Origin: Cycas panzhihuaensis
Lineage: Eukaryota; Cycadophyta
Reading direction: 5' to 3'
NCBI GenBank assembly: GCA_023213395.1
Contig: CM041465.1
Span: 33,673,741 to 33,737,740 of the forward strand
DNA: 64,000 bases
This document shows, one piece after another, positions 48,784 to 60,014 of the stretch. The position numbers and the translations under genes are program-made. The notes beneath the pieces are model-generated. The model ran no database searches and was not told the DNA's origin. It was given only the letters and a program-made list of their open reading frames with translations. The number at the start of each line of letters is the position of its first letter. Position 1 is the first letter of the stretch.

Positions 48784-48917
48784 TAGGGTGCATGAATGTC
48801 GGTGAAAGCAGGGCTAGGTAGGGTTAGCCTATTTGATCTGGGGGGAAGGTAATGGTCTACTTGGTGGAGGGCCCTCTTCACTAACACCTCGGGGTTTTGG
48901 TGTAATGGTTAGTTACA
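48784..48917 (+). mobile_element. TRIM copy 2 (plus), 3' half only
   Basis: It contains the 3' part of the TRIM interior (gtgcatgaatgtcggtgaaa) and an LTR at 48853-48917 starting TGGTCTACTTGG and ending TTAGTTACA. Its 5' LTR and primer site are missing; it abuts the outer LTR end of copy 1. Confidence 0.75.
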
Positions 48918-48922
48918 AGAAA

Positions 48923-49229
48923 CAGTCTACTTGGTGGGAGGACCTCTTCACTAACACTTTAGAGTTTTAGTGTGATGGTTCATTACAAGTGGTATCAGAG
49001 CCAAGACCTAGGTTTAATCCTATGGGGGAAACACCGCTTATGCGGGTGGTGGGGTGATGCACCAAACGTCACCGATGTGCAAAACACCATTGTAGCCGGG
49101 GCCTATGGGGTGCATGAACATCAGTGAAAGCGGGGCTAGCCCGTTTAAAGCAAGGGAGAGGTAATGGTCTACTTGATGGGGGGGCCTCTTCACTAACACC
49201 TTGGGGTTTTGGTATAACGGTTTGTTACA
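48923..49229 (+). mobile_element. TRIM copy 3 (plus), about 307 bp
   Basis: 5' LTR 48923-48987, two-base spacer, perfect primer site TGGTATCAGAGCC (48990-49002), about 160 bp of interior, purine tract gcaagggagaggtaa, and 3' LTR 49165-49229 ending TTTGTTACA. It is the reverse complement of copy 1 over nearly its whole length. The hexamer TTTTTC flanks the whole three-copy cluster (48464-48469 and 49230-49235). Confidence 0.85.
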
Positions 49230-49235
49230 TTTTTC

Positions 49236-49916
49236 TAGGTGGGAGTGGTACAAGATCCCAAGTTGAATTCTTGATTAAAGCATCAAATTCAATTTGCATA
49301 GCTTTCTGCCATACATGATTGTTGCTAGCTTGTTTAAAGGTTTTGGGATCATTATTATCCATTATTTTGGCTATTAAGGTAAAGTTAGCATGTAATTTTT
49401 GGGCACGAGTTCATCTGGTATCTGAAGGATTACCAATATTAGATCTAGTGTCAGCAAGCATTTTCGTTGCCTATACAGGCTGTTTGTTGGTAACTATTTC
49501 TTTAGTTACAGGTTGATTTGAAGAGCTAGCATGAGAGGAAGAATCTATTTCAGTAGATTTGGATAAAGTCCAATTCTGGACTTGAGTAGATAAGGATTCT
49601 ATAATTTCTGGATCAACTTGTTTAACAAAGGGGTCAACCAAATATGTGTTGGTTAACAGATTTTCAACCAGAAGTTCTACATAAGTAGATGTTGAAGAAG
49701 ATCATTCTTCATCAAATATTATGTCATGCAAAATTAAAATTTGATACATGACTGAATCTAAGAGTCTATAAGCTTTACTTTCTTCGTTGTATCCAACGAA
49801 GATATATTTTTAACTCTTAGGATCTAATTTCTTGAATTTTCTTTAGGGACGTGTCTCCACATAATACTTCCAAAGATTCGTAAATGATTGACTGATGGTT
49901 TTCTTCCAGACCATTT
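49236..49916 (-). pseudogene. Copia3 linker between integrase and RT
   Basis: On the minus strand from about 49.9 kb: a YIFVGYNEESKAYRLLDS block, the integrase C-terminal region, then a Ser/Thr-rich variable linker. Then KAMQIEFDALIKNSTWDLVP starts the RT region and runs into the TRIM cluster at PPRK. Few stops. Confidence 0.85.
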
Positions 49917-50490
49917 TTATTCTGGAGTAACATTTTGTAGGCATTTACTTGGTAGACGATTTAGAAGATAGTTGGAGCAGTTAATTGCTTTTGCCCACAA
50001 CTTTAGGTCTAAATTCTTTGTATGTAACATATAATGAGTCATCTCAACAAGAGTATGGTTATTATGTTCATCAACATCGTTTTGTTGAGGAGTATATGCA
50101 ATAGAATGCTGGAACTGAATTCCATGCTTTTTACAGAAAGAAGTGAATTTGCCACTTAAGTATTCCTTGGCATTATAAGATCTAAAAATTTTAATTTTTG
50201 AGTTTGATTGGTTTTTAACAAGCATTTTGAATTCAACGAAAATATCAAACACTTGGCTATGTGCTTTGAGCATGTAAACCCAATATTTTCTTGAATAATC
50301 ATCAATAAATGTAACAAAATAATGAGAGCCAAAGTATGATGTTATATGAAAAGGTCCACAAATGTAACAAAATAAGGAGCCAAAGTGGAACTGTCGCTCT
50401 GAATTGTGTTTTATGTAGAAATGGGTCCATGTGTTACTTACCTTTTACATATGCTTCACAAATAATATAAATAGTGTATTTCCTAGCTTC
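49917..50490 (-). pseudogene. Copia3 integrase
   Basis: From the right: a pre-integrase remnant ending CEAYVKGK, then GSHYFVTFIDDYSRKYWVYM (first Asp), KIKIFRSYNAKEYLSGKF (family: RSDNGGEY, so the second Asp is Tyr) and YTPQQNDVDEHNNHTLVEM (family: NGVAER-N; the Glu is kept). A duplicated stretch (50307-50335 and 50360-50386) shifts the frame ahead of the core. Confidence 0.85.
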
Positions 50491-53181
50491 TGGGAATGGA
50501 TACGGAATCACCGACTCAGGTAAGTGCAAGTATGTTTCTCGCCTTATCATCACTTTCTTTTGATGAGTGTTTGCTTACATGTCTGCATGTTTGTGGCCTT
50601 GTAGGTGACTTTGTCTTCGTCTACACTTATTTTAGCTTATGACGACTACAGCGGGGGCACACTCCCAGCAAGTGTGGCACCCTAGTGGCCACTCCACTTC
50701 CCGCATTCTGCCCTCCTCGCTCTAGGATCCACTCGACTTGCGCCACCTTTGCCCGTGTGATGACCCGTCATCGTTTGGTTGACTTGCCACACTGTTTGAG
50801 CCATATTTTTGCTCTTTTGGACCTGTTTGTTGGCTTGTTTACCCCCAGGTGGGTGTCTCAGCCTCCTATTGGCCCTTTTTGTCATTTGCCTGACTGGCTG
50901 GTGGCCAAGCTGTTTTGCCTATGGGTGAATCTGAGATTTTCACGGTACCCTTTGAAATATCCGTGATCTGCGGTTGTGGTGGTATGACTATTCTAACTTA
51001 TTTTTTAAAATCTGCTGTGGTAATTTCGCATTTATTGCAAAACTGCCACGTGTCTCGTGACTTAACTCACTCCCAACCTCGCCCTAATCACTCGCTTTAG
51101 GGTTTGGGTTGGGTACTTAAGTCATGACCTACTCATTTTTGGAAACTTTTGGCACACTTTTTCGATTTACTCCTCAAGGAAACCACGCTGTGCTCTACTC
51201 TTCTCTGTTGCCCTGCTGCTACCACAGGACCTGTGTCTCTCCTCCAGTGCCCAGCTCTCCTTCGGTGTAGCTAGGACATCTTCCCAGCCCCTCACACACC
51301 TTGGAGAGGGCCCCTTGGAGAGATTTCAATAGATTCTTGCCCCGGGCAGTCTTCAAGTGTTCCAAGTGCAGGTGTTCTCCCTCCAACTTCACTAGCAGGG
51401 TTCTAAACCTGCTACACCATAGTTTTTGGGCTGATTTCTCAGCCTCTTCTTACCAGCCCTTGGCTGAGGCAAGCACTTCTCTTCTTCCACTCAGGTATTC
51501 ACTGATTTGAGTTGTGTCTCTCGTGCTATTGATGCCCTATCTTGTTTGTTTCTTTGCTTGTCTTTGTGAGGGTTGTTTTCCTCTTTACATTAGACTGTTT
51601 TACCTCTGTTATAGTGCCTCTTACCTGTGTTTGTTGCTCAAGGCAGTGGTACTGAGGGTTGACATAGGGTTTGGGAGAGAGCTGGGTGGATTCCGTACCA
51701 CCTTCCACACTCCTCAAGTGGCTTAAAGCCCCCTAAACTTTCCCTCTTACCTCGTGCTATCATCGGCTCTCAAACAAGGGTTTGTTAGCCCTTCCTTAGC
51801 CACTGAAATCAGTGTTGTCACACGTTGTAGCGCTGGTTTGAGGGCTTAGGCTTAGGTTCGGCCAACTCACATAAGTCCCGACCGCTTGGTCTTTGCCCAA
51901 CTCTTTCCTGGCAGCCTAGTTTGCTCTCCATAGCACCCTAGTCTGCCGTAGGTCTTCTTTGGCTCCTTTCAACTCCCTTACTATGATTTCCAGCCATCTT
52001 TCTTGGCCTTGCCCTCGCTGCCTTGTGGCTTTTGGGGGTGGTTAGGGTCGTTCTTTGCAGGAGGTGGGCTACTCCGAGGCTTATCGGTTACTTTCCCTTC
52101 GCTTTGGTTGCCCTCTTTTACATATTATCATCATTGTGTTAATGCTAACATATATGTGTTTAAGTTTATATTTGTATTACATAGACATGTATTGTTAGGA
52201 TCTCGTCATTGCATGTTAGTACCCTTTTCTCCGGGAAGGGGGGAGGTTGTTGTTGCTTGCAGGTGCTTGGAGAGCGCAAAGGGAATTTTTTCACTCGTTC
52301 CGTTGCCGGTAAGTGCTCCTATACATGTTGTACTTTTATGCTTCATTGGTTATTGGTGCTTGGTTCCTTTCTTTCCATGGTTTTGTACTTTAGTATTTTT
52401 CCAGGGAAGGTAAGGGAGCCCTCTCTTTCCAATTCGCCGCGATGCTTTGCATCTGCCGCACCTCATGAAGTAGTTTGGTGCCTCTCGGGAAGGCCCTCGT
52501 CACGCATGCCTCTGGTCCAGGTGCACGCCTCACTCCACCCTACTACTTTTTCCTTTTGATTTCCTTTGCATATGTAGTAATTAACTCATTGGAAATCAAA
52601 AGGGAAACTTAACTTTACTTTTAGTTCATGCTTCATTTACTTTGTTGCATGCATCCTCTCTACCTATAGGAAAAGGTCTTAGGAACCGCTCCTTTTACTT
52701 TTCCCCTCTCTTTGCCAGGCAAGCTTCTTGCCCTCTATATTACTTGTATGCCTGATCAGTTTGCTTAGGCATACCTTGACCCACCTCCTTGGGTCATCCC
52801 TCTTTTTTCCTTTGGTTCCCCGCTCCGTTGGACAACCAAAGTGACCCCGTCTATAGGCCAACCACTCACCTATCCTTCTTCGTTTCCCGTTGCTTTAGGG
52901 AAACCCTTGAAGGTTCCTCTCCTTCCCCTTTTGGCCATCCAAGGGTGGGAGGATCCTTCCCTTAGGTCAACCCAGGCTAACCCTATGCCTCTTCACCGCT
53001 GTTCGAAGTGGTGGGGGATCACCCTTAGGTAGCCACATTTCATTGCAGGTCCTGAACTCGCGCTCCGGCGCACGGGGCGTCCTGCGTGGTAATTACCCTA
53101 CTTATAGGTCTCTTCCTCAATCACATTATCACCCACTCTTACTACACCTATTTAGTTAGGTAGCTATCCCATAGACGCGCA
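50491..53181 (+). repeat. GyA2 5' LTR, about 2.7 kb
   Basis: The left edge is set where Copia3 integrase similarity ends (tagcttc|TGGGAATGG). The right edge is a CA (gcgca) five bases before the primer site. The sequence is GC-richer than its surroundings. Frames inside (for example 52003-52413) have no recognisable domain and I do not treat them as genes. Without the 3' LTR the borders are provisional. Confidence 0.7.
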
Positions 53182-53186
53182 TCTGC

Positions 53187-53205
53187 TGGCGACCATACTG
53201 GGGAC
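53187..53205 (+). other. GyA2 primer binding site (tRNA-Arg type)
   Basis: TGGCGACCATACTGGGGAC. From family knowledge, Tat and Ogre elements use tRNA-Arg sites of the form TGGCGACTCCGCTGGGGA; 14 of 18 bases agree. It differs from the initiator-Met sites of the other elements in the window. Confidence 0.75.
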
Positions 53206-53354
53206 TGCCGATGGGGAGTTAGATTGCTCTTTTAGTTGGTTTCGCTACCTTTTTGTGATCCTTTTTCACCTATTTCGATCTCTTTGTTGGGTAGCCCCCA
53301 ATGCGTGTGCCTTACAGCCCTCTCTTTTTCCCTAACATTGTTGGTTGACCTCGC

Positions 53355-55060
53355 ATGCGATGCTTCTTTTGTCACTTACGCAGTCTACCTCCATTGTTAG
53401 AGGACCTCGAGTACAGCCCTCTTCCTCTGTCAAATTCCAATCTGACTATGGAAGGATACTCTTCTGATTGGGCCTACCACACCTCAACCTTAGAAACCTA
53501 TGCTTTTCCTTCCTCTATTCCTGGCTCCACCCAAGAGGGTGATGACCCCCTTTATTACCTAAGCGACCAACATCACTCGCTCGACGTCCATCCCTCTACC
53601 CATGCCGTAGAAGGATCCGCTCCTCTTGAGACTTGCCATGTAATCGGTGACTCTTATGAGGAGCATCCCGAGGGACCTACCTTGTTCGAGGTCCCAATTA
53701 CCTCTTACGAGTATGTAGAAACCCCTCTTGTCGACATAGTTAAAGCTCTCAATGAGTGTCGCCGTGCGGCACGCTTCCAACTTCATCCAGGATGGCTTGA
53801 GGGTGCTCTTCATGGAGGAGCCTCTTATTCTTCCGCTCCTCCCCTGCATGCCTCATCTTCATCTACTCTTCCTTTGACAACAAATCCCTTCGTGCCTACG
53901 CATGTGTCCCACTCCTTTCCTATTCCCGCAGTGGGGGCACGTGTTACGCCTTCCATTTCTCATCGAGGTCCTAGTGTTTTGGGATCTCCCTGTGGTGTGT
54001 CTTTCCCTAAATTGAAGGTTAGCATACCCGTCCCTAACCAAACTAATGTGCCATCCCCTAATGTGGCGCATACCTTTCCTAGTAGGCCTGTCGGTCCTAT
54101 TAGCCTTTCGGCTACCAGTCATGTGGGATCCACTCCCACACACTCTCAAAACCAACACGTTGGCACTTCCTTCTACATTCCCCCAGGGTATACTTCTCAA
54201 CCTTGGGGGCAGGGTAGAGGAAGCTGTCTCCCGGTTTATGGGGTGGATTCGCTACACCCATATGGGGTTGCTCCACCTACGGGTGGCCCATATGGGCAAA
54301 ACCTGGTTCCACATCCATCTTGTCCATCGTCCAATGCAATTCCATTTGTTGTGCCTTCGCAAGGGAACCCGACTCCCTTCCAAGGCACCTACCCCCATGC
54401 CTCTTCTCAGTAGGGGGCATTTCCTCAAGGAGGGATGGGTGTTCCACCCCCACCCACTCCTTGTGCATTACCTACCATGACATTCGTTAACCCTACGGTC
54501 TAGGCAAGGGCATGCCCCTTCACGGACTTTAGGTCTACACCTCTATCCATTAAGGCATTAAGAACCAATCTGCCACCTCATCCCCCTGAAGTTCCTAGAT
54601 TCGATGAAGCTTCGTGAAGACCAGTGAGCATGTGCATAGTTTTCTATGGCATGCATCGACATCGGGCTTACGACCACATTTTAATGAAATTATTCCTGCG
54701 GTCCTTGCAGGGTGATGCCCTCAAGTGGTTCTACTGTCTCCCTGCCCATTCCATCCATTCATTCCAGCAATTGGTGGACGAGTTCATCAACTATTTTGAT
54801 GTAGCCCGTCCATTCGAGAGCAGAATAAAGTCACTTCTTTCGCTCAAACAAGGTCACGATGAAATGAATCGTGACTTTGTACAGCGATTCCATGACTTGC
54901 TTCACTCCACTAAGGCAACATTGCCCGAGGAGTTGAAGCGAGACCTTTTCATCAATGCACTTCGTCTCGAAGTACATGTGGAAGTCCTCAAGATGGGGGT
55001 GATCACATGCAACTCCACGATCGCCAAGTGTTTGGCGTTGGAGGCTATTGAGATCTAAGC
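53355..55060 (+). pseudogene. GyA2 gag
   Basis: The N-terminal frame 53355-54413 (352 codons) is rich in Pro, Ser, His and Gly, as usual in Tat gag proteins, and contains VPITSYEYVETPLVDIVKAL. An in-frame TAG (probably a former CAG) ends it; gag continues to the conserved core at 54624-55058, with SLQGDALKWFYCLPAHSI and EFINYFDVARPFESRIKSL. The core matches GyA1. Gag would build the particle; several stops now split it. Confidence 0.88.
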
Positions 55061-55279
55061 TGGTCTCAAGAAACCTCTTAAGCCCTCACAGCGCCGTGAG
55101 GCACCACCCCCAACCAAGGATACCAAACCTTCGCAACCTACCTGGTCTTCCTCTCATCCGACTGAGAGGACTTTAGACCCTCTCACATCAGCCATATGTT
55201 CGTTCGAGCGTACGATGAAGGAACTCAAGCTTCAAGCTCCTTCATCCCCTACATCCAATAAAAAAGTCCAACAAACAAC

Positions 55280-55721
55280 CCAAGCTCCTCTCCCTAGGAA
55301 TGGAAACGCCTAGTCCTCTCAAGCGAGAAGGTCAGACCTTATGCTTGAGAAGAAGTGGTGCTCCATTCATGGGGAGTGCTTTCACGATGATTCGCGTTGT
55401 AGGGCCCAGCATCCTAAGGATGCCCCTCGATGTGACTCTTCCCCTAAACGGGCCTCAAGGCCTAATTTGGACCAACCAATTCACAAGGATCCATTTCCTA
55501 AACATGGGGAATGTAATTGCAACACCCAAACCAAGAGTAACCGGAACCGAGGAAGATCGCCTGATCCCTGTCCTTCCCGTGATAAAGGGAAGGGTGCCTG
55601 GAACTCGTCTTCCTCCTCTCGTTCTCCTAGCCATCGCACCCCGTCACCTTCGCGACCTCGGAACAAGGGGAAGAAGGTGATCCAGTTGCTTGAAGTGACT
55701 CCTTCCTACTCCCTTACGTGA
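55280..55721 (+). pseudogene. GyA2 gag C-terminal Cys/His cluster and basic tail
   Basis: The frame 55341-55721 begins MLEKKWCSIHGECFHDDSRC, a Cys-His-His-Cys cluster (C-x2-H-x4-H-x4-C pattern) that replaces a classic zinc knuckle in this lineage. It is followed by IHKDPFPKHGE and an Arg/Ser-rich tail that could bind RNA. GyA1 and GyA3 keep the same IHKDP motif. Confidence 0.75.
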
Positions 55722-56079
55722 TCTCAAGTCGCCAAGGAAGTAGCAGGAGCTTCTTGTTCTTCTGCTCCTTTCGACCCTCTTCCAGAGAACCTTCCTCTGG
55801 AAATACCTCTCTTTCCCAAGGCTATTCCTGTATGCCCAGGTCGTTATAATTTCTGAAGGGCACTTACCCAGCCTACCGCGAAGGGTAAGCCCTTCTCCAT
55901 CATGGACGAGCTTCATACTGTCACTGCAAGAATGTCCTTGATGGACGTTTTGAGGAGTTGTCTTGAGCAGTGGGCCCTCCTCCTAGAAGCTTTAGGATCG
56001 ACTGATGCACCTGTCCACGCTTTGGGCATCACCTAAGGTTGTGGACCCATTATCTCATTTGATCCTAAGGATCTTCCTC

Positions 56080-56740
56080 TCGTCGGTGAAAGGAAACGTC
56101 AGTGGAACTTCACTATCACTATCGATACACCTGATTGTACCCTTCGAAGGACTGTTGTCGACAATGGTTCTTCTGTCAATGCCATGCCCTTGCGTATCAT
56201 GCAAGAGCTTGGTATCTCCACCTTGGAACCTGTTCCATGGTAATGCCAAGGTTATGACGGTAGCGAGAAGACCCCTTTGGGATCTGTCACAATTCTGCTC
56301 ACCCTTGAGGGGAAGACTGTTCTTGCTGACGTTGTAGTCCTCGACGTTAACGTTGACTACAACCTCTTTCTAGGTCGTCCATGGCTCGACCAAATGGGAG
56401 CTGTGTGCTCGACTCTTTGGGGACAACTTAAATTCGTCCATGACGGATGGATGAGAGTGATTCCCCACGAATGCCCATTTACCAAACAAACTCGTTCCAC
56501 CAGTTCAGCAAACCAAGGTCCTTCCACGCGTGCCTCAGCTTGCTCTATTGGTATACCTAACCCATCCGAAGAAGATCCTGCATCTTCTTCCCCTAGTCTC
56601 ACACGGTTCACCCCTATTGGCGTTGGGAGTTATGGGTACCTTACTTCATTTAGTAATGACGAGTTATACGACGAAGACGAGGATTGCCTTCACCCTGTCT
56701 CTTTCCTCACTTTTGATGAGGTCGCACGAAGATCGTTCTA
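56080..56740 (+). pseudogene. GyA2 retropepsin-like protease and downstream linker
   Basis: The active-site loop reads VDNGSSVNAMPLRIM (about 56150-56200). A stop at GYDGS shortly after is followed by the open frame 56277-56741 with LEGKTVLADVVVLDVNVDYN and LFLGRPWLDQ, the gypsy protease end. A linker with acidic patches follows. A frame change lies near 56.27 kb. GyA1 and GyA3 have the same arrangement. Confidence 0.85.
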
Positions 56741-56741
56741 G

Positions 56742-57330
56742 ATCCCCGTTTAGAATCTCTCTCATTGGTGAGGCTAGTTATTCATGCGTGTCACATGTCA
56801 TCACTCGTGTTGACCCCCCCATCATCAGTTCTTCTTCTTCATTACCCCTCGTAGGTAATAGCTTCAAAGAATTGCCTTTCACTCCTTCCGAGGAGCCTCT
56901 TCTTGGCTTTCCTTCAGAATCCCACGAGGAAGTTGAGCAACCCGATGACCATCACAGTCTCGTTGCTTTTACTCCCTCCAGTGCTTCCTCTATTCAAAGT
57001 AAGGTCATCTGTGGGGTGGATTACTTCGAGGATGACGAAGCCCTGCTTGAACATCTGGCGGGTTTTGCGCCCAACTTGCCTTCTGGTCACCACAGGCTTG
57101 GTTACCAAAAGATTCTCGCGATCGGATCCACACTTGCCGATCTGATCCCATCTCCTATTCCACCTCCTCCTGTTGACTTTGCCCCTCTCCACTTCGAGGA
57201 GGGTAATGCCATGTACATGGGGGCGACCCAAGACATAGTCTTCACCCCGGGCAAGGTCATTAAGGTCAGGTTGGAATGTTCCCTTGATGAGATAAGGGAG
57301 TACTCCCTTCTGTTCCAGGAGTTCTGAGAC
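56742..57330 (+). pseudogene. GyA2 linker before RT
   Basis: The frame 56530-57327 runs through this stretch: Ser/Pro-rich, then FAPLHFEEGNAMYMGATQD and VRLECSLDEIREYSLLFQEF, directly before the DVFAWDY block of RT. A TGA after QEF (57325-57327) occupies the place of Arg or Lys in relatives. It has no enzymatic motif of its own. Confidence 0.8.
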
Positions 57331-58215
57331 GTGTTTGCGTGGGATTATACTGACATGAAGGGAATTGACCCCTCCATTATCACTCATAACCTCACCACCA
57401 TTCCTGGCACCCGCCCCGTGTGCCAAAAATAACGTCCCCTTCATCCGAAGCTCTCAGCCGCCGTCAAGATGGAGGTTGAGAAGCTCCTGGACACTAGGCT
57501 TATTACTTCCATTGACTACCCTAAGTGGGTCTCCAACATTGTCCCCGTTGCTAAAAAGAACGGGGCAATCCGTATATGTGTCAATTTTTGTGACATCAAT
57601 AATGCTTGTCCCAAGGACAATTTCCCGTTACCCTTCCTCGATCAAATTATTGATCACACCACCGGATTTGAAGTTATGTCCCTAATGGATGGCTTCTTTG
57701 GCTATAACCAAATTTAGATTTCTCTTGAAGACTGCCATAAGACAGCCTTCACTACTCCTTGGGGTACCTTCGCCTACAAGGCGATGCCCTTTGGCCTTAA
57801 GAATATAGGTGCTACTTACCAAAGAGCCATGTATTTCATTTTCCACGTCCTCATTGATCACACATTGGAGGTCTTCATGGATGATATGATGGGTCTCTCC
57901 CGTGTCAGGGCCCATCACCCATCTGACTTGCGTGCCATCTTCTCATGATGCCGCAAGTATCACGTTAGTCTAAATCTGCTCAAGTGTGTATTTGCCGTTA
58001 CCTCAGGTAAACTCCTTAGGTTCTTTGTGTCCAAACAAGGAATTCAGATTGACCCTGACAAGGTCAGGGCAATCCTTGACATGCCGCCACCTAGAACTCA
58101 ACGACAGATTAAGTCGTTTCTAGGAAGGCTTGGTTTTCTTAGGCACTTCTTAGCTGACTTCGCTGTAAGTGCTAAACCTCTCACGAATCTATTGAAGAAG
58201 GGAGCTCCTTTTACC
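57328..58215 (+). pseudogene. GyA2 reverse transcriptase
   Basis: Blocks in order: DVFAWDYTDMKGIDPSII, EVEKLLDTRLITSIDYPKWV, NIVPVAKKNGAIRICVNFCD, ACPKDNFPLPFLDQIIDHT, MDGFFGYNQI, TPWGTFAYKAMPFGLKN, the active site EVFMDDMMG (F-DD kept, about 57875), LLKCVFAVTSGKLLRFFVSK and RQIKSFLGRLGFLRHFLADF. Stops lie after PVCQK (TAA), after GYNQI (TAG) and near 57.95 kb (TGA). The enzyme copies element RNA into DNA; this copy would not be made full length. Confidence 0.92.
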
Positions 58216-58880
58216 TAGTCTGACAAGACCCAAAAGGCCTTTGAAGGACTTAAGGAAGCCCTAGCTTCTGCTCCTACGTTGGCGCCTCCTCGATTTGATA
58301 GGCCCTTCGTCCTATACACCTCGGCGACTGACGAATCCTTAGGCGCTATGCTAGCCCAGGAGAATGACTCGGGAACCGAGAGAGCTATATATTTCATCAG
58401 TCGGACCCTCGTGGCTGCTGAGCTTAACTATTCACCCACTGAGAAGGAGTGCCTCTCCTTGGTCCATGTGACCAAGAAGTTCATACACTACTTGCTCGGC
58501 AACACCACCAAGGTGATCGTTCAATCCGATCCCTTGCGATACTTGCTAACTCGTTTGGATTTGATGGGTAGGGCTGGTCGTTGGGCCATCTTACTTCAAG
58601 AATTCAACCTCCATATCGTTAACCGGAAATCAAAGAAGGGAATGATAGTGGCCGAGCAACTCGCGGACGCCCCTATTCCTAACTCCTTTAGTGCCCCCGT
58701 TGACGACTCTCTCCCCGATGAGTCTATCCTGGCGATTCAGGGAGCCTCTCCCCATCCACTCGTCGACAATGAGTGGTATGGTGACATAGTATGGTATCTT
58801 ACACATCAGCAATACCGCCCCGACGCCAGTAGCAAAGTTAGATCTCGTATCCAGACTTCTGCCAGGTAATACCTCCTCAT
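58216..58880 (+). pseudogene. GyA2 gypsy-type RNase H, degenerate active site
   Basis: After a TAG at a Trp position (58216-58218) the open frame 58279-58869 shows FDRPFVLYTSATDESLGAML, NYSPTEKECLSLVHVTKKFI and VIVQSDPLRYLLTRLDLMGR. In active gypsy RNase H the first block is LYTDAS with a catalytic Asp; here it is LYTSAT, so that Asp is lost while the Glu and the later Asp remain. This fits Tat elements, where the extra archaeal-type RNase H is thought to take over. Confidence 0.88.
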
Positions 58881-60014
58881 GGATGAGGTATTGTATAAGA
58901 GGTCCTTCGATGGGATCCTTATCCACTGCATCACTACTGAGGAAGCTGACTAGGTACTTTACGAATGCCACCATGGTATTTGTGGAGGTCACTTTGGGGG
59001 CCAGTCTATGGCTTAGAGGATCCTTCGCATGGGTTATTTCTGGCCGTCCCTCTTCAAGGATGTTCACGCCTTTGCTCTGAAATGTCGGTGATGTCAAGAA
59101 CATGCCAACATTTCCCATGTACCTTCCGAGGCTCTGCATCCCATTGTTTCACCATGGCCTCTTGCTTAGTGGGGACTAGACCTCATTGGGGCTATCTCCC
59201 CACCTTCGTCGTCGCAGCACAAGTTTATCTTGATTGCCACGGAGTATTTTACCAAATGGGCGGAGGCCATCCCCTTGATCACTACCCCTGGTAAAACGAT
59301 TGCCACGTTCATTTACTAGCACATCATTTGCTGTTTTGGAATCCTGGATGTCCTAATCACTGACAACGGAACTCCTTTCTGTAATAAAGAAATGGATGAG
59401 CTTTGTGAGAAGTTCAAAATTTCTCACAAGACTTCCTCCCCTTACTACCCTCAGGTAAATGGCCAAGTGGAGTCTTTCAATAAGACTCTCGTCAACATTC
59501 TTAAGAAAACTGTTACTCAATCCCAAAATGATTGGCACCTTCAGTTGCCCTCCGTCTTGTGGGCTTATCACACCTCTATCCGTTCTGCTACCGGAATGAC
59601 CCCATTCTCCCTGGTCTCTGACTAAGGCGGTACTCATTGGAGGTGGAGATTCCTTCCTTGCGAGTATCCCTTCGAGGTTTCATTGACGAAGAGTCGATCC
59701 ATCAGGCTCGCCTGCTGGACCTCGAAGCTTTGGATGAGAGACGCTTAGCCACTTATCAGGCTAACCTGGCATCCAAAGCCTGCTCATAAAGGGCCTACGA
59801 TAAACATCTTTGTTCCCGCCCTTTGTTTCCTAGGGACCGCGTCCTCAAGCTCGAGTATCTCCATGACCGCTTGACCAAGTTCAAACCCCGATGGGTTGGT
59901 CCTTTCATCATTATCGAATCCCTCGATAATGGTGCCTACAGGATAGCCACCCTAGAAGGGCTTGAATTCGAGAAAGTTGTTAATGGGAAATTCCTTAAGA
60001 AGTTTTATGCATGA
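58881..60014 (+). pseudogene. GyA2 integrase
   Basis: The zinc-binding region reads CHHGICGGHFGGQSMA and later KCR-stop-CQEH, where the stop (TGA) stands for Arg between the two cysteines. The core keeps all three acids: GLDLIGAISPPS, VLITDNGTPFCN and NGQVESFNKTL. The C-terminal part 59823-60014 has PRWVGPFIIIESLDNGAYRI, a GPY/F-type module, and ends LKKFYA. At least five stops (TAG, TGA, TAA) and a frame change near 59.64 kb inactivate it. Confidence 0.9.

Larger units (their letters stand above)
46548..50490 (-). mobile_element. Copia3: Ty1-copia element carrying a TRIM cluster and cut by GyA2
   Basis: Minus-strand integrase, linker, RT, RNase H, polypurine tract and 3' LTR are in order. 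It is inserted in GyA3. A TRIM cluster sits between the linker and RT, and the 5' side stops at the GyA2 LTR, so gag, protease and 5' LTR should lie beyond the window if GyA2 is a simple insertion. Its frames have relatively few stops, so it is younger than most copia copies here. Confidence 0.9.

Noticed and set aside
48990-49002. tRNA gene
   Set aside because: The tRNA-complementary words here and at the other sites are primer sites of 12-19 bases beside LTR ends; no cloverleaf or A/B box pair is present.
48470-49229. Foldback DNA transposon or MITE
   Set aside because: Primer sites next to 65-bp direct repeats with TG...CA ends and a purine tract identify TRIM retroelements; the inverted symmetry comes from two copies in opposite orientation.
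48470-49229. Cassandra-type TRIM with 5S rRNA sequence
   Set aside because: No 5S rRNA internal promoter-like sequence is recognisable in these LTRs.
52003-52559. Overlapping plus-strand frames of 136 and 116 codons
   Set aside because: They lie inside the GyA2 5' LTR, overlap each other in different frames and contain no known domain.
53559-59139. Minus-strand open frames of up to 176 codons opposite gag and pol of GyA2
   Set aside because: They are shadows of the plus-strand polyprotein; no domain was recognised in them, unlike the minus-strand unit at 60.4-63.2 kb.
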